Assembly: GCA_007922225.1 (NCBI GenBank) | Contig: ML679966.1 | Coordinates: 51,423,583-51,487,582 of the forward strand | Length of the DNA stretch: 64,000 nucleotides | Direction of reading: 5' to 3' | DNA from: Emydura subglobosa | Lineage: Eukaryota; Chordata; Testudines; Chelidae | Part shown: positions 21,601-33,400 of the stretch, in pieces | How positions within the stretch are numbered: position 1 is the first letter of the stretch | How the letters are laid out: the number at the start of each line of letters is the position of its first letter | Position numbers and translations under genes: made by a program | The notes under the pieces: generated by a model | Databases searched by the model: none | Told to the model about the DNA's origin: nothing | The model's input: the letters and a program-made list of their open reading frames with translations, nothing else

Positions 21601-21877
21601 GCCAGAGCAGTGGGATGGACCTCACCCGGTGCTGGGGGGGTCAAGACCGGTGTCGGGCAGGCGACTTCACTCTCTGCCTCAATGGAGGTTGGTCCAGCAA
21701 CCGCGACCTGGGATGCCTTCTAGGGGCATTTCTGCTCTACCCCCATGTGCACGGAACTCCAGCGGGTGCTGGAGCTGACCCTATGGGATCTGCTAAGGGG
21801 AAAAAAGTTCCGGTAGCCATGCATGGTGGCGTGCACACACCTATAATGGAATGGACATAAGCAAGCACTCTAAAAAT

Positions 21878-22647
21878 TTAGTCTGATATCCCCGGTGCAG
21901 GGGATTGAGACTGGCGTAAGGAGGGTGACTCCATCTCTTGTCTCGGTGCAGGTTGGCTTGATGATCGTGACTTGGAATGGTTTCTAGGGGAGTGGCACTG
22001 CTTCACCCTAGGCAACCAGCCAGCTGGAGATCTTCCTTCCCAAACTAGGGATCTCCTGAGCCATTCAGGGGGTCCCAGTGCAGGCTTCCCCTCCAACACA
22101 GGCCCCTTCTCTCTCAGTGGAGGCCGGGGCGTAGGCAAAGCCAACAGGACTCTTGCTGCCTGAAAGGCCTCTGATATAGATGGCACCAGCAGGTGCAGAG
22201 GGACTCCTCCCCTGCCAGGAGTCGGGGGCGGCTCCCTGATCCTGTGGTCTGGCCCCGGTGCAGTTTGGTGCTCGACCCCACCTGCTTGGACGGTGTGGGG
22301 GAGTGACCGCATTCAAGGCGCTGCTTCTGCTTCTTCTTCAGTACCGGAGATGATGCGTAGTGCCAAGTCGTGGCAGGTGCTGACAGTGCGCTCTGCACTG
22401 ACCCCACACTTGGTACCAAGACGGAGCGAGTCGGCTCGGAGGCCGGACAAAGCGCTGCCTCCATGAGCAAGACTTTCAAGCGGATTTCTCTGTCCTTCTG
22501 AGTCCATGGTTTGAAAACCTTGCAGATCTTGCACTTCTCCCTGCCATGGGCTTCCCACAAGCACTTCAGGCAGCTGTCGTGGGGGTCGCTGAGTTGAAAA
22601 GCTTTCCCGCAGGAGGCACACGGCTTGAAGCCCGGTGACTGGGGCAT
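21878..22647 (-). pseudogene. DIRS-like gag N-terminal part (copy B)
   Basis: From a Met at 22647 the frame reads MPQSPGFKPCASCGKAFQ, then the finger CLKCLWEAHGREKCKIC (CX2CX4HX4CX2C), then a basic run ending REIRLKVLLMEAAL. A Ser/Pro-rich linker follows in two frames (22114-22647, then 21878-22312). The extra upstream CASC pair may form a second knuckle. The start lies about 350 bp inside the right terminal repeat, as expected for gag. Confidence 0.7.
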
Positions 22648-22779
22648 ACCCTGGTCTCGGTTAAGTTCCAGCCGGGACTGGCCCTAGGTACTAACTACCA
22701 CTATTAACAGTTCTTACTTAATCTAACTAACACAAACAACAACGATAACAGTTCAAAGAATGGGAATGAAGCACTTACG

Positions 22780-22996
22780 AAGCAAGCGAAGGCGGAAAGA
22801 AGGAACTGAGGGGGCGTAGGGCCAGCAGCGCCTCATGTACTGGGGCATGTGTGTGGAGGTCCAGGGGGTGCCAAAGCTGGCCCTACGGGATCTACTAAGG
22901 GGAAAAAAGTTCCGGTAACCATGAACGGAGGTGTGCACACGCCTAGAATGGGACGGACATGAACAAGCACTTGAAGAACAGCAGTTACTGGTAAGT
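22780..22996. repeat. Right terminal inverted repeat of DIRS-like copy B (5' end)
   Basis: Reverse-complement counterpart of 17157-17399, including 'ggaactgagggggcgtaggg', 'tctactaaggggaaaaaagt', 'ggaggtgtgcacacgcctag' and 'cagttactggtaagtaaccc' at the outer edge. It sets the right end of the element near 22996. Confidence 0.85.
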
Positions 22997-24282
22997 AACC
23001 CTGTTTTCCGAAAGCAATATTAAAGATCAGTTGTACCTTCCCTACGTCTGACATTTGGCAACATAAGACAAATATATTGACCTATATCAATAAGAAACAA
23101 AGGACAGGAAATATTCTATTACATACACACATAAAATACACCTTATTGACATACTGTATGCACAATGTGGCCAAGTTGACATTGCTATAAAAACTTTTGC
23201 ATTCCCTGTGTTTTGGATTTTAAAAGCCTATTAATGCACACTTTTCCATTAAGATAATTAGAGTTGTGATGCTTTTACTAACTTGGCACTGAATTTCTGT
23301 CATTGCTAATCTCCTGTACGTCTGACAAAACAAATTAACAAAGAAAACCCACTCTGGAAATTCTCTACAACCAAAAAACATTGTGCACAGGAGAGAATGA
23401 AGGGGGAAGAGAGAAAAGTGTCATTCAACAAGTAAACTACTTTCAACAGATTATTATAAAGAATTGTTTTGAAAATATGAAAGAAGCATAAAGAGTTCCA
23501 TTTCGTCCCAGTAATTAGAAGAGAATAACTATTCATAAATAAAAATGTTCACTGATGGGTGCATTCATGACCTTTTATAATTTTTAATCTGGCATTTAGG
23601 AGCAATGCCAACAGCAAGAACAGCACCTTAACCTCAACTCTGGGAAGATGGGAGAATTTTGTGAAAGCTACTCAATGTGCTCTCATGTGAGGAATCAGAG
23701 CTCCACTCTTCACTTAACTAAGATATCAGTGCAGCTAATATAGCACAAAGCCCCTAGTTGAGACTCAAGTTTTTCAGGCAACGTTGTACTAGCTGCATTT
23801 AACTAATTCCAGGTGGGGAAAAAGAGAACGTTCTAACATTAACATCTTTAGCTATTGTTTTCAGTTCAATCCAAAACTAAATTAATTTTGATTTAAATGA
23901 GCCTTTGAAAATTGTACTATATGCACATGCAGTAAATGACTAACAATGATAGCACGTGAAGCATGCAGCTAAAGATGGCAGAGCTCTACATGTATACCTG
24001 AGAGATTTATAGGCACACTTTACAAAGTGTTCATGGGATGAGACTAGGGCCCCTCAGAAGCCCACATGATATATAGTAGCTCCCATGTACCTTGTAAGGA
24101 GCCCTGTTCTTCCAGTCTGAAAGCAGGAAATCCACAGCTCCTAAGGTTCCCAGAGATGGGCCTCATAAAATGCTTGGGATATAGCACTCTGCTGATATCT
24201 AGCCAAATGGTGTCAGATTATGTTTTGGTTGGTTTGTTTCCTCCCACCCCTAAAATACCTAGGAAATGCCATATAAAAAGAA
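22997..24282. other. Intron 3 segment between DIRS-like copies
   Basis: AT-rich DNA of ordinary intron composition. No coding remnant, splice-site pair or named repeat is recognised. Confidence 0.6.
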
Positions 24283-25560
24283 CTGTTACTTACCTCTTAA
24301 CTGTTATTCTTTGAGATGTGTTGCTCATGTCCATTCTGCTTAAGGTGTGTGTGCATGCCACATGCACTGGTGCCAGAAACTTTTTCCCCCCTAGCAGTAT
24401 CCATAGGGCCAGTTCTAGTACCCTCTGCAGCAGCACGCATATGTGCTTGTGTATAGGGCGCTGCCTGCCCCCCTCCCTCTCAGTTCCTTCTTACCAGAAC
24501 TCCGACAGAGTGGACGGAGTGCGTTGTGGAATGGACATGAGCAACATATCTTGAAAAACAACAGTTATGAGGTGAGTAACTGTTCTTTCTTCTTTGAGTG
24601 CTTGCTCATGTCCATTCTAATTTAGGTGGGCGTGAGGATTGTAGTACTGCTCTGCCAAATCCTGCATTGTCCCGAGTTTGTTGTGTGATGGCATAGTGGG
24701 ACATAAAGGTATGTATGGATGACCATGTAGCGGCTCTACATGTCTTGAACAGGCAAATGCGCCAGGAAAGCCGCTGAACACGCCTGGGCCTTGTGGAATG
24801 AGCAGATAGGGACACTGCAGGCGTGACTCCACCTTGGTTATAACAGGCTCAAATGCAAGCTGTAATCCAAGATGATATTCACTGTGAGGAGACTGGTTTG
24901 CCCTTCATTCTGTCAGCAACTGCCATGAAAAGTTGCATGGAGTGGCGAAATGGCCTGGTCCTATCAATGTAGAAGGCATGGGCCCTTCTCACATCAAGAG
25001 AGTGAAGGCATCTCTCTTCATTAAAGCTGTGAGGTTTTGGGCAGAATACCAGCAGGAAGATATCCTGATTAACGTGACCTTTGGCAGGAACACAGGATGA
25101 GGGTGAAGCTGGACCTTGTCTTTGAAAAACACTGTGTAAGGAGGCTCCGAGGTCAGGGCCTTTATCTCCAACACTCTGCGTGCAGAGATGATTGCTACTA
25201 GAAAATCCACCTTCCAGGACAAGTGCATGAGTGAGCAGGAAGCCAACAGTTCGAAAGACAGAGCAGTGACCCGGAAGAGAACAAGGTTTGTATCCCATTG
25301 GGGAACAGGCTCTCTAATTTGGAGGGGGAAAAGCTTTTCCAGCCCCTTGAGGAATCTAGTCGCCATCTCGTGAGAAAACACCGATCTGCTTAGTATTGGT
25401 GGGTGAAAAGCCAATATCACTGCCCAATGAACTTTGACAGATGAGAAGGCTAAGTGTCCAGGATCGCATGTATAGGAGACTTTGTCAGTGACATATTTTG
25501 ACGGGCCACCCAGCTGGTGAAGCACCTCCATTTCACTAAGTAGGATGCCCTGGAGGAAGG
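24283..25560 (-). mobile_element. DIRS-like retrotransposon copy D (3' part only)
   Basis: The left edge is a terminal repeat ('aactgttacttacc', then 'ttctttgagatgtgttgctc', then 'atgtccattctgc'). An internal complementary region follows at about 24525-24630, where two ends meet head to head. A tyrosine recombinase lies at 24606-25531 on the minus strand. No reverse transcriptase or gag is found to the right, so the copy is 5'-truncated; the right edge near 25560 is approximate. It is related to but distinct from copy B: its internal complementary region reads 'ttatgaggtgagtaactg', not 'ttactggc'. It lies in intron 3, sense to GALNT7. Confidence 0.8.
24606..25531 (-). pseudogene. DIRS-like tyrosine recombinase (copy D), frameshifted
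   Basis: The N-terminal frame (24989-25531) has FHPPILSRSVFSHEMATRFL, PVPQWDTNLVL, then LMHLSWKVDFLVAIISARRV, then LTSEPPYTVFFKDKVQLHPH. The Arg of SARRV is the first catalytic Arg of the family. The frame shifts to 24879-25298 (YIDRTRPFRHSMQLFMAVAD, RMKGKPVSSQ). It shifts again to 24606-24815, where SAHSTR supplies the His/Arg box and HTFMSHYAI the nucleophilic Tyr (codon 24693-24695). All catalytic boxes I can recognise are still readable, but at least two frameshifts separate them. Confidence 0.8.
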
Positions 25561-26129
25561 TTTTACCAATATACCCCTGTGAGACTGGGACAGGAAGATG
25601 ACAAGGCTACTGTGTGCCAGATTGTTTAAGAATACAAAAGGAGAGCCATATCAGCACTGAGTCCCCACACAGCCAGATGCCCTCCACGTCTCCAAATTCA
25701 ACTATTCAAAGGAAAAGAAGAAGGCATGGGGCAGCAGATCCCAGACTCCATGAACAGCTCACACCTATGATAAGATGTGCCTAGACCTTGCTATATATCA
25801 ATCCAAGGGACAGACTACATAGAAATGCTATTGCGTCAAGTTTTGACAATACTAGCTCTGCATAGGAACTGCCATACCAAAAGCAAATCAAAGGTAATCC
25901 TGATTCTCACAGCTACTAGTACCAGATGCTTCAGAAAACATGCAAAGATCCCATAATAATCATGTATACAACAACTTGCCTACAGAGGAAATTTCTTTAA
26001 AATCTCGGGTTTATGCATCTTATAAATGTTTATTTTATCTAATTTATCTGTCTGAAAGCTCGTTTTGCCCCTCATCCCTATAGCATCTGAATCCCGCTCC
26101 TCCACCCCCAGCATTTCCGGATTTAGCTG
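25561..26129. other. Intron 3 segment, unassigned
   Basis: About 570 bp, moderately GC-rich at first. It could hold the decayed upstream part of copy D, but no RNase H or reverse transcriptase motif can be read. Nothing else is recognised. Confidence 0.4.
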
Positions 26130-26310
26130 CATTACAACCCTGTGACATAGAGAAGTATTGTTATCTCCATTTTCAGATGAAGAACTGAGACACAAAGAAC
26201 TTAACAATTCACCTAAGCTCAGAAAGGAAAAGGTAGAGCCCATAACTGAACCCAAAACTCCTGAATCCAAGTCCAGTGCCATAACCACAAGATTATCCTT
26301 CCGGTAGAGG
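26130..26310 (-). repeat. MIR-type SINE remnant
   Basis: The plus strand shows the reverse complement of a MIR: 'ttatctccattttcagatga', 'agaactgagacacaaagaac', 'ttaacaattcacctaagctc', 'gtagagcccataactgaacc', 'ctgaatccaagtccagtgcc'. This is the usual order of the MIR core and 5' part. Ends are approximate. Confidence 0.75.
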
Positions 26311-27526
26311 CAAATATTTTTATTCATGCAAATGTCTAATCTTTTTCTGACTCTTACTAGGAATTTTGCCTCAGTAATGTTTTGTGGCAGTGAGTCCTAC
26401 AGATTAATTAAACAGAATAAAACAAAGTATTTTCTTTGATCAGTTTTAAATTTAAAAACAGACATTGGACTGACCTCTATATAAAATTAATTATCTTATT
26501 TATACATAGTACATCTAATATGCCACTTCTCACTATTCTCTTCTCAAGTCAGCTTTACTTTACATTGCCAATTTGCATTAGACCTGAAGATTTCAATACT
26601 GGGAAAACAGTGAGTGAGAGAGAGAGTGTGCATGTTTTTATAATGCATATAATATACTTAAAATCATACATATGTACACACAGCGTATACATTCCCATCT
26701 TGGATGATGAACAAGGAAGGAAGAACAGGGATGACGAGTGTGGGCAGGAAAGTCTACAAACATCAAAGCTTTGATGACATGCAGCTGGAGCCCATATGTC
26801 ACCATGAAATAAAGAAAATATTTCATGTAAAAATGTGAGAGCAAAAACTTAATAGTTTTTCTTTCAATGAAATATAAGCAATGATAAATGCAGTATTATT
26901 TAAAACAATCATAGGTGGCTCCCAAAAATGCTATTAAGCTGATGAAAAAATTAATATGCTTTATTGAGTACTTTTAGTCAAATTTAGACTATACTAAGAT
27001 TTAAGACAGGATTTCCCTGTGAGGGTAAGATGATGTCACCTCTCAAGTCATATTTAGCACTAACTCCTCCATTAAAAGAAGAGAAGCAGTGAAAATACCA
27101 AGTTAGGTAAGTACGTCAAGATAATTGGTTTGACACTTACTGATAGGGCATAGTGCTGGGCGCTGTTTCAATTTATCTCTAAACAGATTATCCTTTTCAA
27201 AATTCCTAATGACGAGATGTGCTAAGTAACCCAGACCTCCACTATGTGCTAACCAAACTGGGAAAAACCTGCCACAAATTCTATGCAATGAGCAGAGCTG
27301 TGTGCATAGAGACCAGTGTCTTCCTCTTCATTACTATCCATTGAGATGTGGCATGTGTTTTACAGAAAGATTAAAATGACTGTATAAATACCATCTTATT
27401 TTTCTTCTACAGTGAAGTACAATCCACATAATGGACTGATAAATCCACAAAGCTAATTTTTAAAATTATTTTAATATTCCCCCCCCCCCTTTTCTACAGA
27501 TGCAGTGTTAATATTCAATGCATTAC
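26311..27526 (-). other. GALNT7: GALNT7 intron 3, 5' portion
   Basis: AT-rich intron next to the exon 3 donor (AAAG|gtaatg). It includes a poly-C run at 27480-27489 just inside the donor side. No coding remnant or named repeat is seen. Confidence 0.7.
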
Positions 27527-27693
27527 CTTTGTTACTGAAATCATCAATCAGCACAATTTCAGCCAAGTATTTCCTTGGTGTCCTTTTTATTACACTGTGA
27601 ACTGTCCTCATGAGTGTGGACCACCCTTCGTTATGGAAGACAATGACAACACTGGAGGTGAGTAGATTCTCATCATAATGCCAATACTTGCAC
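27527..27693 (-). CDS. GALNT7: GALNT7 exon 3 (start of the GT-A nucleotide-binding fold)
   Basis: The exon is 167 nt: one base completing Glu (GA|G) from exon 2, 55 codons, then G. It reads [20 protein letters not shown], then [20 protein letters not shown], then [15 protein letters not shown]. The VVIVFHNE strand and the VLIDD loop are the first elements of the Rossmann-like UDP-binding half of GalNAc-transferases. The acceptor is ttttacag|G and the donor AAAG|gtaatg. It joins exon 4 in phase. Confidence 0.96.
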
Positions 27694-27832
27694 CTGTAAA
27701 AGATTTTATTTTGTTACTGTAAATTTGTCAACGTTTCAGTTAATAATGTGTTTGAAAGAAGTTTTACTTAAGGCTTGCTTCAATAACAGATAAGCAAGAT
27801 ATCAAAAACAAAATATAGCTTTACTATTTCAT

Positions 27833-27910
27833 AGATCCATAGGATTTAAAGGTCAGGAGAGACCATTATGATGTCTGACCACCTGCATCACACATTTATA
27901 TTACTAAGTG
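27833..27910 (-). repeat. CR1-like LINE 3' tip
   Basis: 'catagatccataggattta' then 'ggtcaggagagaccattatg' then 'tgtctgaccacctgcatca' is the reverse complement of a CR1 terminal end. It is a very short copy in intron 2. Confidence 0.7.
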
Positions 27911-28879
27911 ATAAAAAGCAGCAACCAGTTTTTTTAATGTTCCTGTAAATCACGTTCTTACAGTAAAAAGAATAGTCTGTAAATGTTTCCCTTTGTGTTT
28001 AGGATACAAAATCTGCACGATCTTGAAAATTACTATTATGAACATTAGGTGGATTGTTTTCCACTGTGTTTCAAAGCTCCGGTTTATCAGTCCTTTCATA
28101 TCGAAGTTCATTTTTAAGCACATAGTAATCAAGTGATGGAAGTGCAGCAGCTGCACACACATGCTCATTTGCCACTGCTGCATATAAAACCTTCTGCTCT
28201 GTAATAAAAAATTTGACCAAAAAAAGCATAGCTGCTAATGGAGAATACTTTATCTTTACAACAGAAAAGATTTTATTAATTTGCAATCACTGGAGCATAA
28301 ACTTTCAGCTATGATGAATGAAGGCTAAAAATGCCTTGATATCTATTTTTTCCCAAAAACAAAAACAAAAAAAGCACCATGTGTTGCACCAGATCTACTG
28401 AAGATGCATCTTGCTGCCAAATTCTGTGTAGATATACATTTTTTAACAGATAAGTCAATGAAGACAAACTTCAGCCACAACTCAATTTCAAAGACTTCCT
28501 CTTAAAATTTATAAAATGAGACCAAAGATGAACTGCACATAAAAATCAAAGAGCACAAAAATGAACAGTATGAAACTTCACACTGATAAATCATCTACTT
28601 TTAGGAGGAAAAAATCCAAGAACTGATGGCCACTTTAGAACTATCTATGATGTTGCTACCAGGCACCACCATAATACAAAAGTGATATTCAGAATTCTGA
28701 GTAGATTAACCTTTAAATGATTGCTATTTCCTCACAGATGAGTAGAAACTCAGCTAGGAACATAGCAGGTGACACATAAAATAACAACAGAATATCCATC
28801 TCGTGTATACTTGTGACATAGGTCACACAAAAAGCTCCAAAATAAAGTGCAAGGAGCCCCCTAGTGGACAATTTTGGAA
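27911..28879. other. Intron 2 segment
   Basis: AT-rich. The short open frames here have no recognisable domains. Nothing else is seen. Confidence 0.6.
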
Positions 28880-29620
28880 TACTCTCTTCAGAAAAAATTT
28901 CTAATCCCTTTAGTCTTTATGTCCTGAAACATGTGGGTTTATATTCCATCTAATGTAACTCTGGATGTTCTCATTATCTATATAAAAGGGTTTAAATATT
29001 TTAAAAATCCTACTAAGCTTTTGGGCTTTAACATCTTGTGGCAATGAGTTCCAGATGTTGTGTGCTATGTATTTTCTTTTATCTGTTTGAAATGTGCTGC
29101 CTTTTAATTTCATTCAATGTCCCCTTTGTTTTCTATGATTAAAAAGGAAAATAGGATTTACCACAACTTTGCCCTTTATTATTTTTTATGCCTTATGTTC
29201 CCTCACCAAACTAAACAGTTCCAATCTTTGCAGACTGTCCATATCTCTAAAACCCTTCTATTTCTACTAGAATAGAGCGTATGAGATATAGGGTGACGCA
29301 GTACATCAAAGTGCACTACAGCACTTTTAGTGCACAGTAACAAGGTTCACATAGCCAGTCAGTGTGTTATAGCTTCACACCATGGCTTATTATGCAATAA
29401 ATCATTGTAGAGACAAGCCATTAGAAACCAGCAATATGTATGAGTAGTTCAAAATATTCCTTCCCATATGTATTATGTCACATTTCTCAGTAGTGAATTC
29501 CATTTGCCATTGTGCTGTCCATTCACTTAACTGCATTAGATCCCTCTGAATTTGTTTAGTTTCCATCAACCTAAGCAAGTTGGGTCAGCTGCATATTTTA
29601 TCATCTTACTGCTCATTCCC
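28880..29620 (-). pseudogene. Old LINE reverse transcriptase fragment (CR1/L2-like)
   Basis: The right part on the minus strand reads ETKQIQRDLMQLSEWTAQWQ and MEFTTEKCDIIHMGRN, which is the 'LQ.DL..L..W...W.M.FN..KC.V...G' stretch of CR1/L2-group reverse transcriptases. A weakened ADDT-like motif lies just before it (about 29600). The left part has a basic run and YIAHNIWNSLPQDVKAQKLS, the typical C-terminal 'nIWNSLP..V..A.s...FK' ending. The middle is deleted or decayed. It is clearly older than the CR1 at 36615-37835. Confidence 0.65.
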
Positions 29621-29629
29621 TGTAAGAAC

Positions 29630-30135
29630 CTGCAGGATTGGAATCTGGGACCATGGGGGATCTAGGGCTGCTGACGCTTCCGAATCACCACTGGAAGCAT
29701 AGGCTGGGTTTCCACAGAGGGATCCTGTGAAGTGAGACATTGCAGGAAGTACTGCTCAGCAGGGCCTGAGTGGTGACCACTCCCATGGCTCATGCTGGTA
29801 TATAAATCAGGAAGCTATCATGGGGAGCTATGTGAGTAACAGACCACCTGCTTGCTTCTGCTCTAGAACTTGCCTTGCTGTGGACCCTAGACTTTCACTT
29901 CCAATCCTGTTTTGTCCCTGACTCTGCTACGTGGCCACTGTTTGTCACCTGGTGCCTGACCCTTACTCCCTGGTATCCTGACCTGGCTCGAATCCAACTG
30001 TGCTACTTGTCTCCCACCTGCAACTTGGTGCCTGACCCTAACTTCCGGCTCAATCCCACTACTTGTCTCCTGATTGCAACTTGGCAATTGATGGGTACGC
30101 AGGAGCCACTCACAGCCTGGCCCTGACACTCCTTT
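29630..30135 (+). repeat. LTR-like or unclassified repeat with TATA box and internal tandem units
   Basis: GC-richer block with 'ggtatataaatcagg' at about 29797, TATA-like, then a C/T-rich stretch. The part at 29940-30100 holds two and a half copies of a unit of about 60-70 bp ('ggtgcctgacccttactcc', 'ggtgcctgaccctaacttcc', and twice 'ctacttgtctcc'). An LTR or an SVA-like composite is possible. No coding remnant is attached. Confidence 0.35.
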
Positions 30136-30143
30136 TCCAGATA

Positions 30144-30440
30144 TCATAGAATCAGAAGGTTTGAAGGGACTGCAAGGGTCCTCTAGTCTAACCCCCTGCC
30201 AAGATGCAGGATTTGTTGTGTTTAAACCATCCAACACAGCTGGCTATCCAGCCTCCTTTTGAAAATCTCCAGTGAAGGAGCTGTCACAACTTCCCTAGTA
30301 GTATGAATACCACCAATCCCCGCTACAGAAAATTGGGGGAGCCTATTGTTAATCATTGTCATGTTGAAAATTAATTCAACTGTTAGCTACAGGAATCTCT
30401 GGTAAACAGAAGAAATTATGACCTTGTTTTCCAACATCTC
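30144..30440 (-). repeat. CR1-like LINE 3' end
   Basis: The plus strand starts 'atcatagaatcagaaggttt', then 'gtctaaccccctgccaagat', then 'tatccagcctccttttgaaa' and 'aatctccagtgaaggagctg'. This is the reverse complement of a CR1-type 3' untranslated region. It is 5'-truncated and in the GALNT7 direction. Confidence 0.75.
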
Positions 30441-33400
30441 TAACTTGTGTTTTGTTGTGTTATAGAAAAAACAAAGAAAGAGCTAGCTCACACACTATTC
30501 CACATGTTTATATTTTCTCCTACGCCGTACCAGAGATTACCTATAAATAATCCTGCATCTGCTTGGTAAACAAAACCACATTCATCATGACATTGATGTT
30601 TCAAAAACAAAATTCAGAAGGCAAGCAGACATGCAAAAAGTTGGAGTGTTATGGATGCCTATAGGCATTTGCCTAGACTATACTCCTTTGTACAAAAGGA
30701 GGGCAGAGTTTTGCTGTTGTAAGGAGATGTGATCAAGTGGTATTCTAGATCTCACCAAAGCAAAGTTGAAATATGATGGATCCATATTAGTCTCACATTC
30801 CAGAAGCCAGTTTATAATTTGACTGCAAAATCTATTAAGATTATCCCTGATGAGGCCTCTGCTCTTTTCAAATGAGCTTGAAATAGAACACTTCTGAAAT
30901 CAGAAGAGCTCTTTAAAAATATGGATTAGAGTGTATATTGTGTATCTTTGCTATTTTTATGGCTGGAGATAGAAAGAGTAATAGACAATCTCTTCTTACT
31001 ATTAGCAAAGAACATTAGCAAAGAGCAAGTATCTATGGACAGACTTTCAGTTAACTACATTCAAACCACTGGTTTTTCACCCAAAGTCTCTACCACAAAA
31101 ATTTTGACTGGTTTCAAACAGGAGTACTCCAGTTTGGAGCAGATGGTACCACTGTGGTATGAGGAGTTGGCTATATATGTACTATAGTGTGCAGGCTACA
31201 CATTTAGCTATTGTGTCCCTTTTAAGTTATTTGTTAGAGGCAAGTTTTTCCACTACACATTTACTAAAGGCAGGTTAAGTATCTGAACTGTGTTCTGTTT
31301 TAAATATACATTTATCTGGGTCAAGTTCGGAGTTTTAGTTACACTTATTTGGAAGTATTTCTACCACCCCATTAACATGCACTGTAACGTATTATGTTCC
31401 AAGGCAGAATGGCAGCTGAAATCCATTCAAAAATTCAGTTTAAAGGTAATGGAAAATATCTATATATTTGCCATGTGAGATCTTATATAGATTGTAAAGA
31501 CAAAAGTTGGCAGTCCAAAGTTTAAGCACTGTTATAACGTAACTTGTGTTCTTCAAATAGGGAAAGATATTGATAATTAATAAGGTTTTAGAAATTGCAT
31601 CCTGCTCCCAAAAGAGCCATAGAAATCACATGAAAATGGGAGTGACAGCCTTATTTTAAAGCTAAAAAACAAATTTTCTGCTTGTTTCTTCCTTCCTGAA
31701 AGTACAATTTTCAAGAGGAAAACAAATCTAATAGTAAGTCGTATTCTGTTCCTCTAATAGCTTTAAAAAAATTCTTAAAAATCTGATTACAAAAGCTGAA
31801 CATCATGAAACATCTGTGAGCAATTTAACAGCATTTTGTGCTCCACTATATTAACACACCTATCATATTGACATAAAACCAAGGAAGGCGTAGACATGCT
31901 ACAAATCCAACCTAATCCCTGTAGATCTAACAGTTAGTGTGATATATGTATGCTATAATACGACAGCATCTTTACACCTAAAAGGATCTTACGCCTAGCC
32001 ATTTCCAGAGACCTGATCTTATTTCTTGGATCACTGGTGTGGTGAATCATTACCAACAAGACTGTGAGTAACACTCAGAGTCTACAATAATCAATACGTT
32101 TGGTCTGCTCTCTCACAATTCTGCATTTGCCAATTCGAGTGTGTGTGTCTAATGGCTTCAAACTTATGTTATGAATTGCCAGTGAGCTGAAATGTGTTAA
32201 TTTTTCTGAGAAGGGTTACATTAAACAATTTCTGATAGTTAAAGTGCCAAATGGATTCTCCCTCCTCCTTTCTCTCCCATTATTAGAGAAATCTTTTTCC
32301 TGGCTGCATTTATGTGGAACAGTGGTGACATCCAGTGGTAGACTAAATAAATAGCAGGTACAGATTAATTCCAAGTAACAGCATAGAGTAAATTTTCCCT
32401 ACAGTTTAAACTGATTTTAACACAACTAATTTCACATTGAACTTAAAAATCATTACAGGCAACACTAGACAGAATAGATTAGAGTGTTTTTATATGGAAC
32501 CTTTCTTACTCCACGTGAACACAGACAGATGCAGGAAGATCAGTGACTCTTCAGGCACAGCAGTAGCAATTTAAATTTGTCATGAGATTACCAATATCCC
32601 ACCTCTCTCCACAAGTAAGGCAATCCTTTTGGGGTAGGGGGAGAAGGTAAAGGGGGAGTGATCATATCTGTTTTGTTAGTTTTTCTCCCAGTGATACAGT
32701 GCAACTAACATGTTTCTAGTCACTTTCTCTCTAGGCTTTCTTCTCCACTAGTCCACCTGGAACATTTTGTCTAAAAAACAAAACAAGTAGAATCTTCCAC
32801 TATTGTGGGTGATCTGTGTGACATGAATGGATGATCTCAGTTTCTGGCAGAGGTTCTTCACATCAGACAATAACAACCAGTACTGCTGAGTGATCATCCT
32901 TAACAGACACAGAAATTGAATGATCATGGAAATAAGAGTTAATTTCTCACTCTGTTAGGTGTGTGCACAGGTGCATGTGTTTCCCCTCCAGAAAACAGAT
33001 AGTGTATTGGCAACATGGAGAAATTGGCATTCCTAATGCAGTACAGTCTCTGTTCTGTGGATGGATTACTTCAGTTTCTAGCATTATAGGTATGGCACCT
33101 TAATATTACCATAAATTCATGAAAATAATAAAGTCAGTATTCAGAAATATATATCCACCACAATAGCTATTGTCCCTTCTGATGTCAGCAGCTGAAAATA
33201 ATTATTATAGACTTCCACCAGGTGTAACATTCACAAAGCCCCTACAACAATCTGAGCATTAGAACATATCAATTGAGTTACTACTCAAATCATTGCTCAG
33301 AAACTACAACTCACAAAGCAGTAGGGGAAAAAATTATAGCATAGGGTACAGCCCTGAAGCGACAAAGTGACAAATTGGTTGCCTCATGGATATTTTCCAT

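Larger units (their letters stand above)
17157..22996 (-). mobile_element. DIRS-like retrotransposon copy B, near full-length (about 5.8 kb)
   Basis: Terminal inverted repeats face each other: left from 17157 ('ggttacttaccagtaactg', then 'ttcttcgag', then 'ttgctcatgtccattcca'), right ending 22996 with the reverse complement of nearly the same words. Read on the minus strand from the right, the order is terminal repeat, gag (22647 onward), reverse transcriptase/RNase H remnants (about 19929-18587), tyrosine recombinase (18295-17504), internal complementary region (17400-17515), terminal repeat. This is the classic DIRS1 order. Every coding part is frameshifted. No target-site duplication is seen, as expected for recombinase-based insertion. 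It lies in GALNT7 intron 3, sense to the gene and markedly more GC-rich than its surroundings. Confidence 0.85.

Noticed and set aside
21191..21778. 195-residue plus-strand open frame and overlapping frames
   Set aside because: They come from the GC-rich repetitive gag linker read on the wrong strand. No domain, no splice context, and glycine runs encoded by poly-G.
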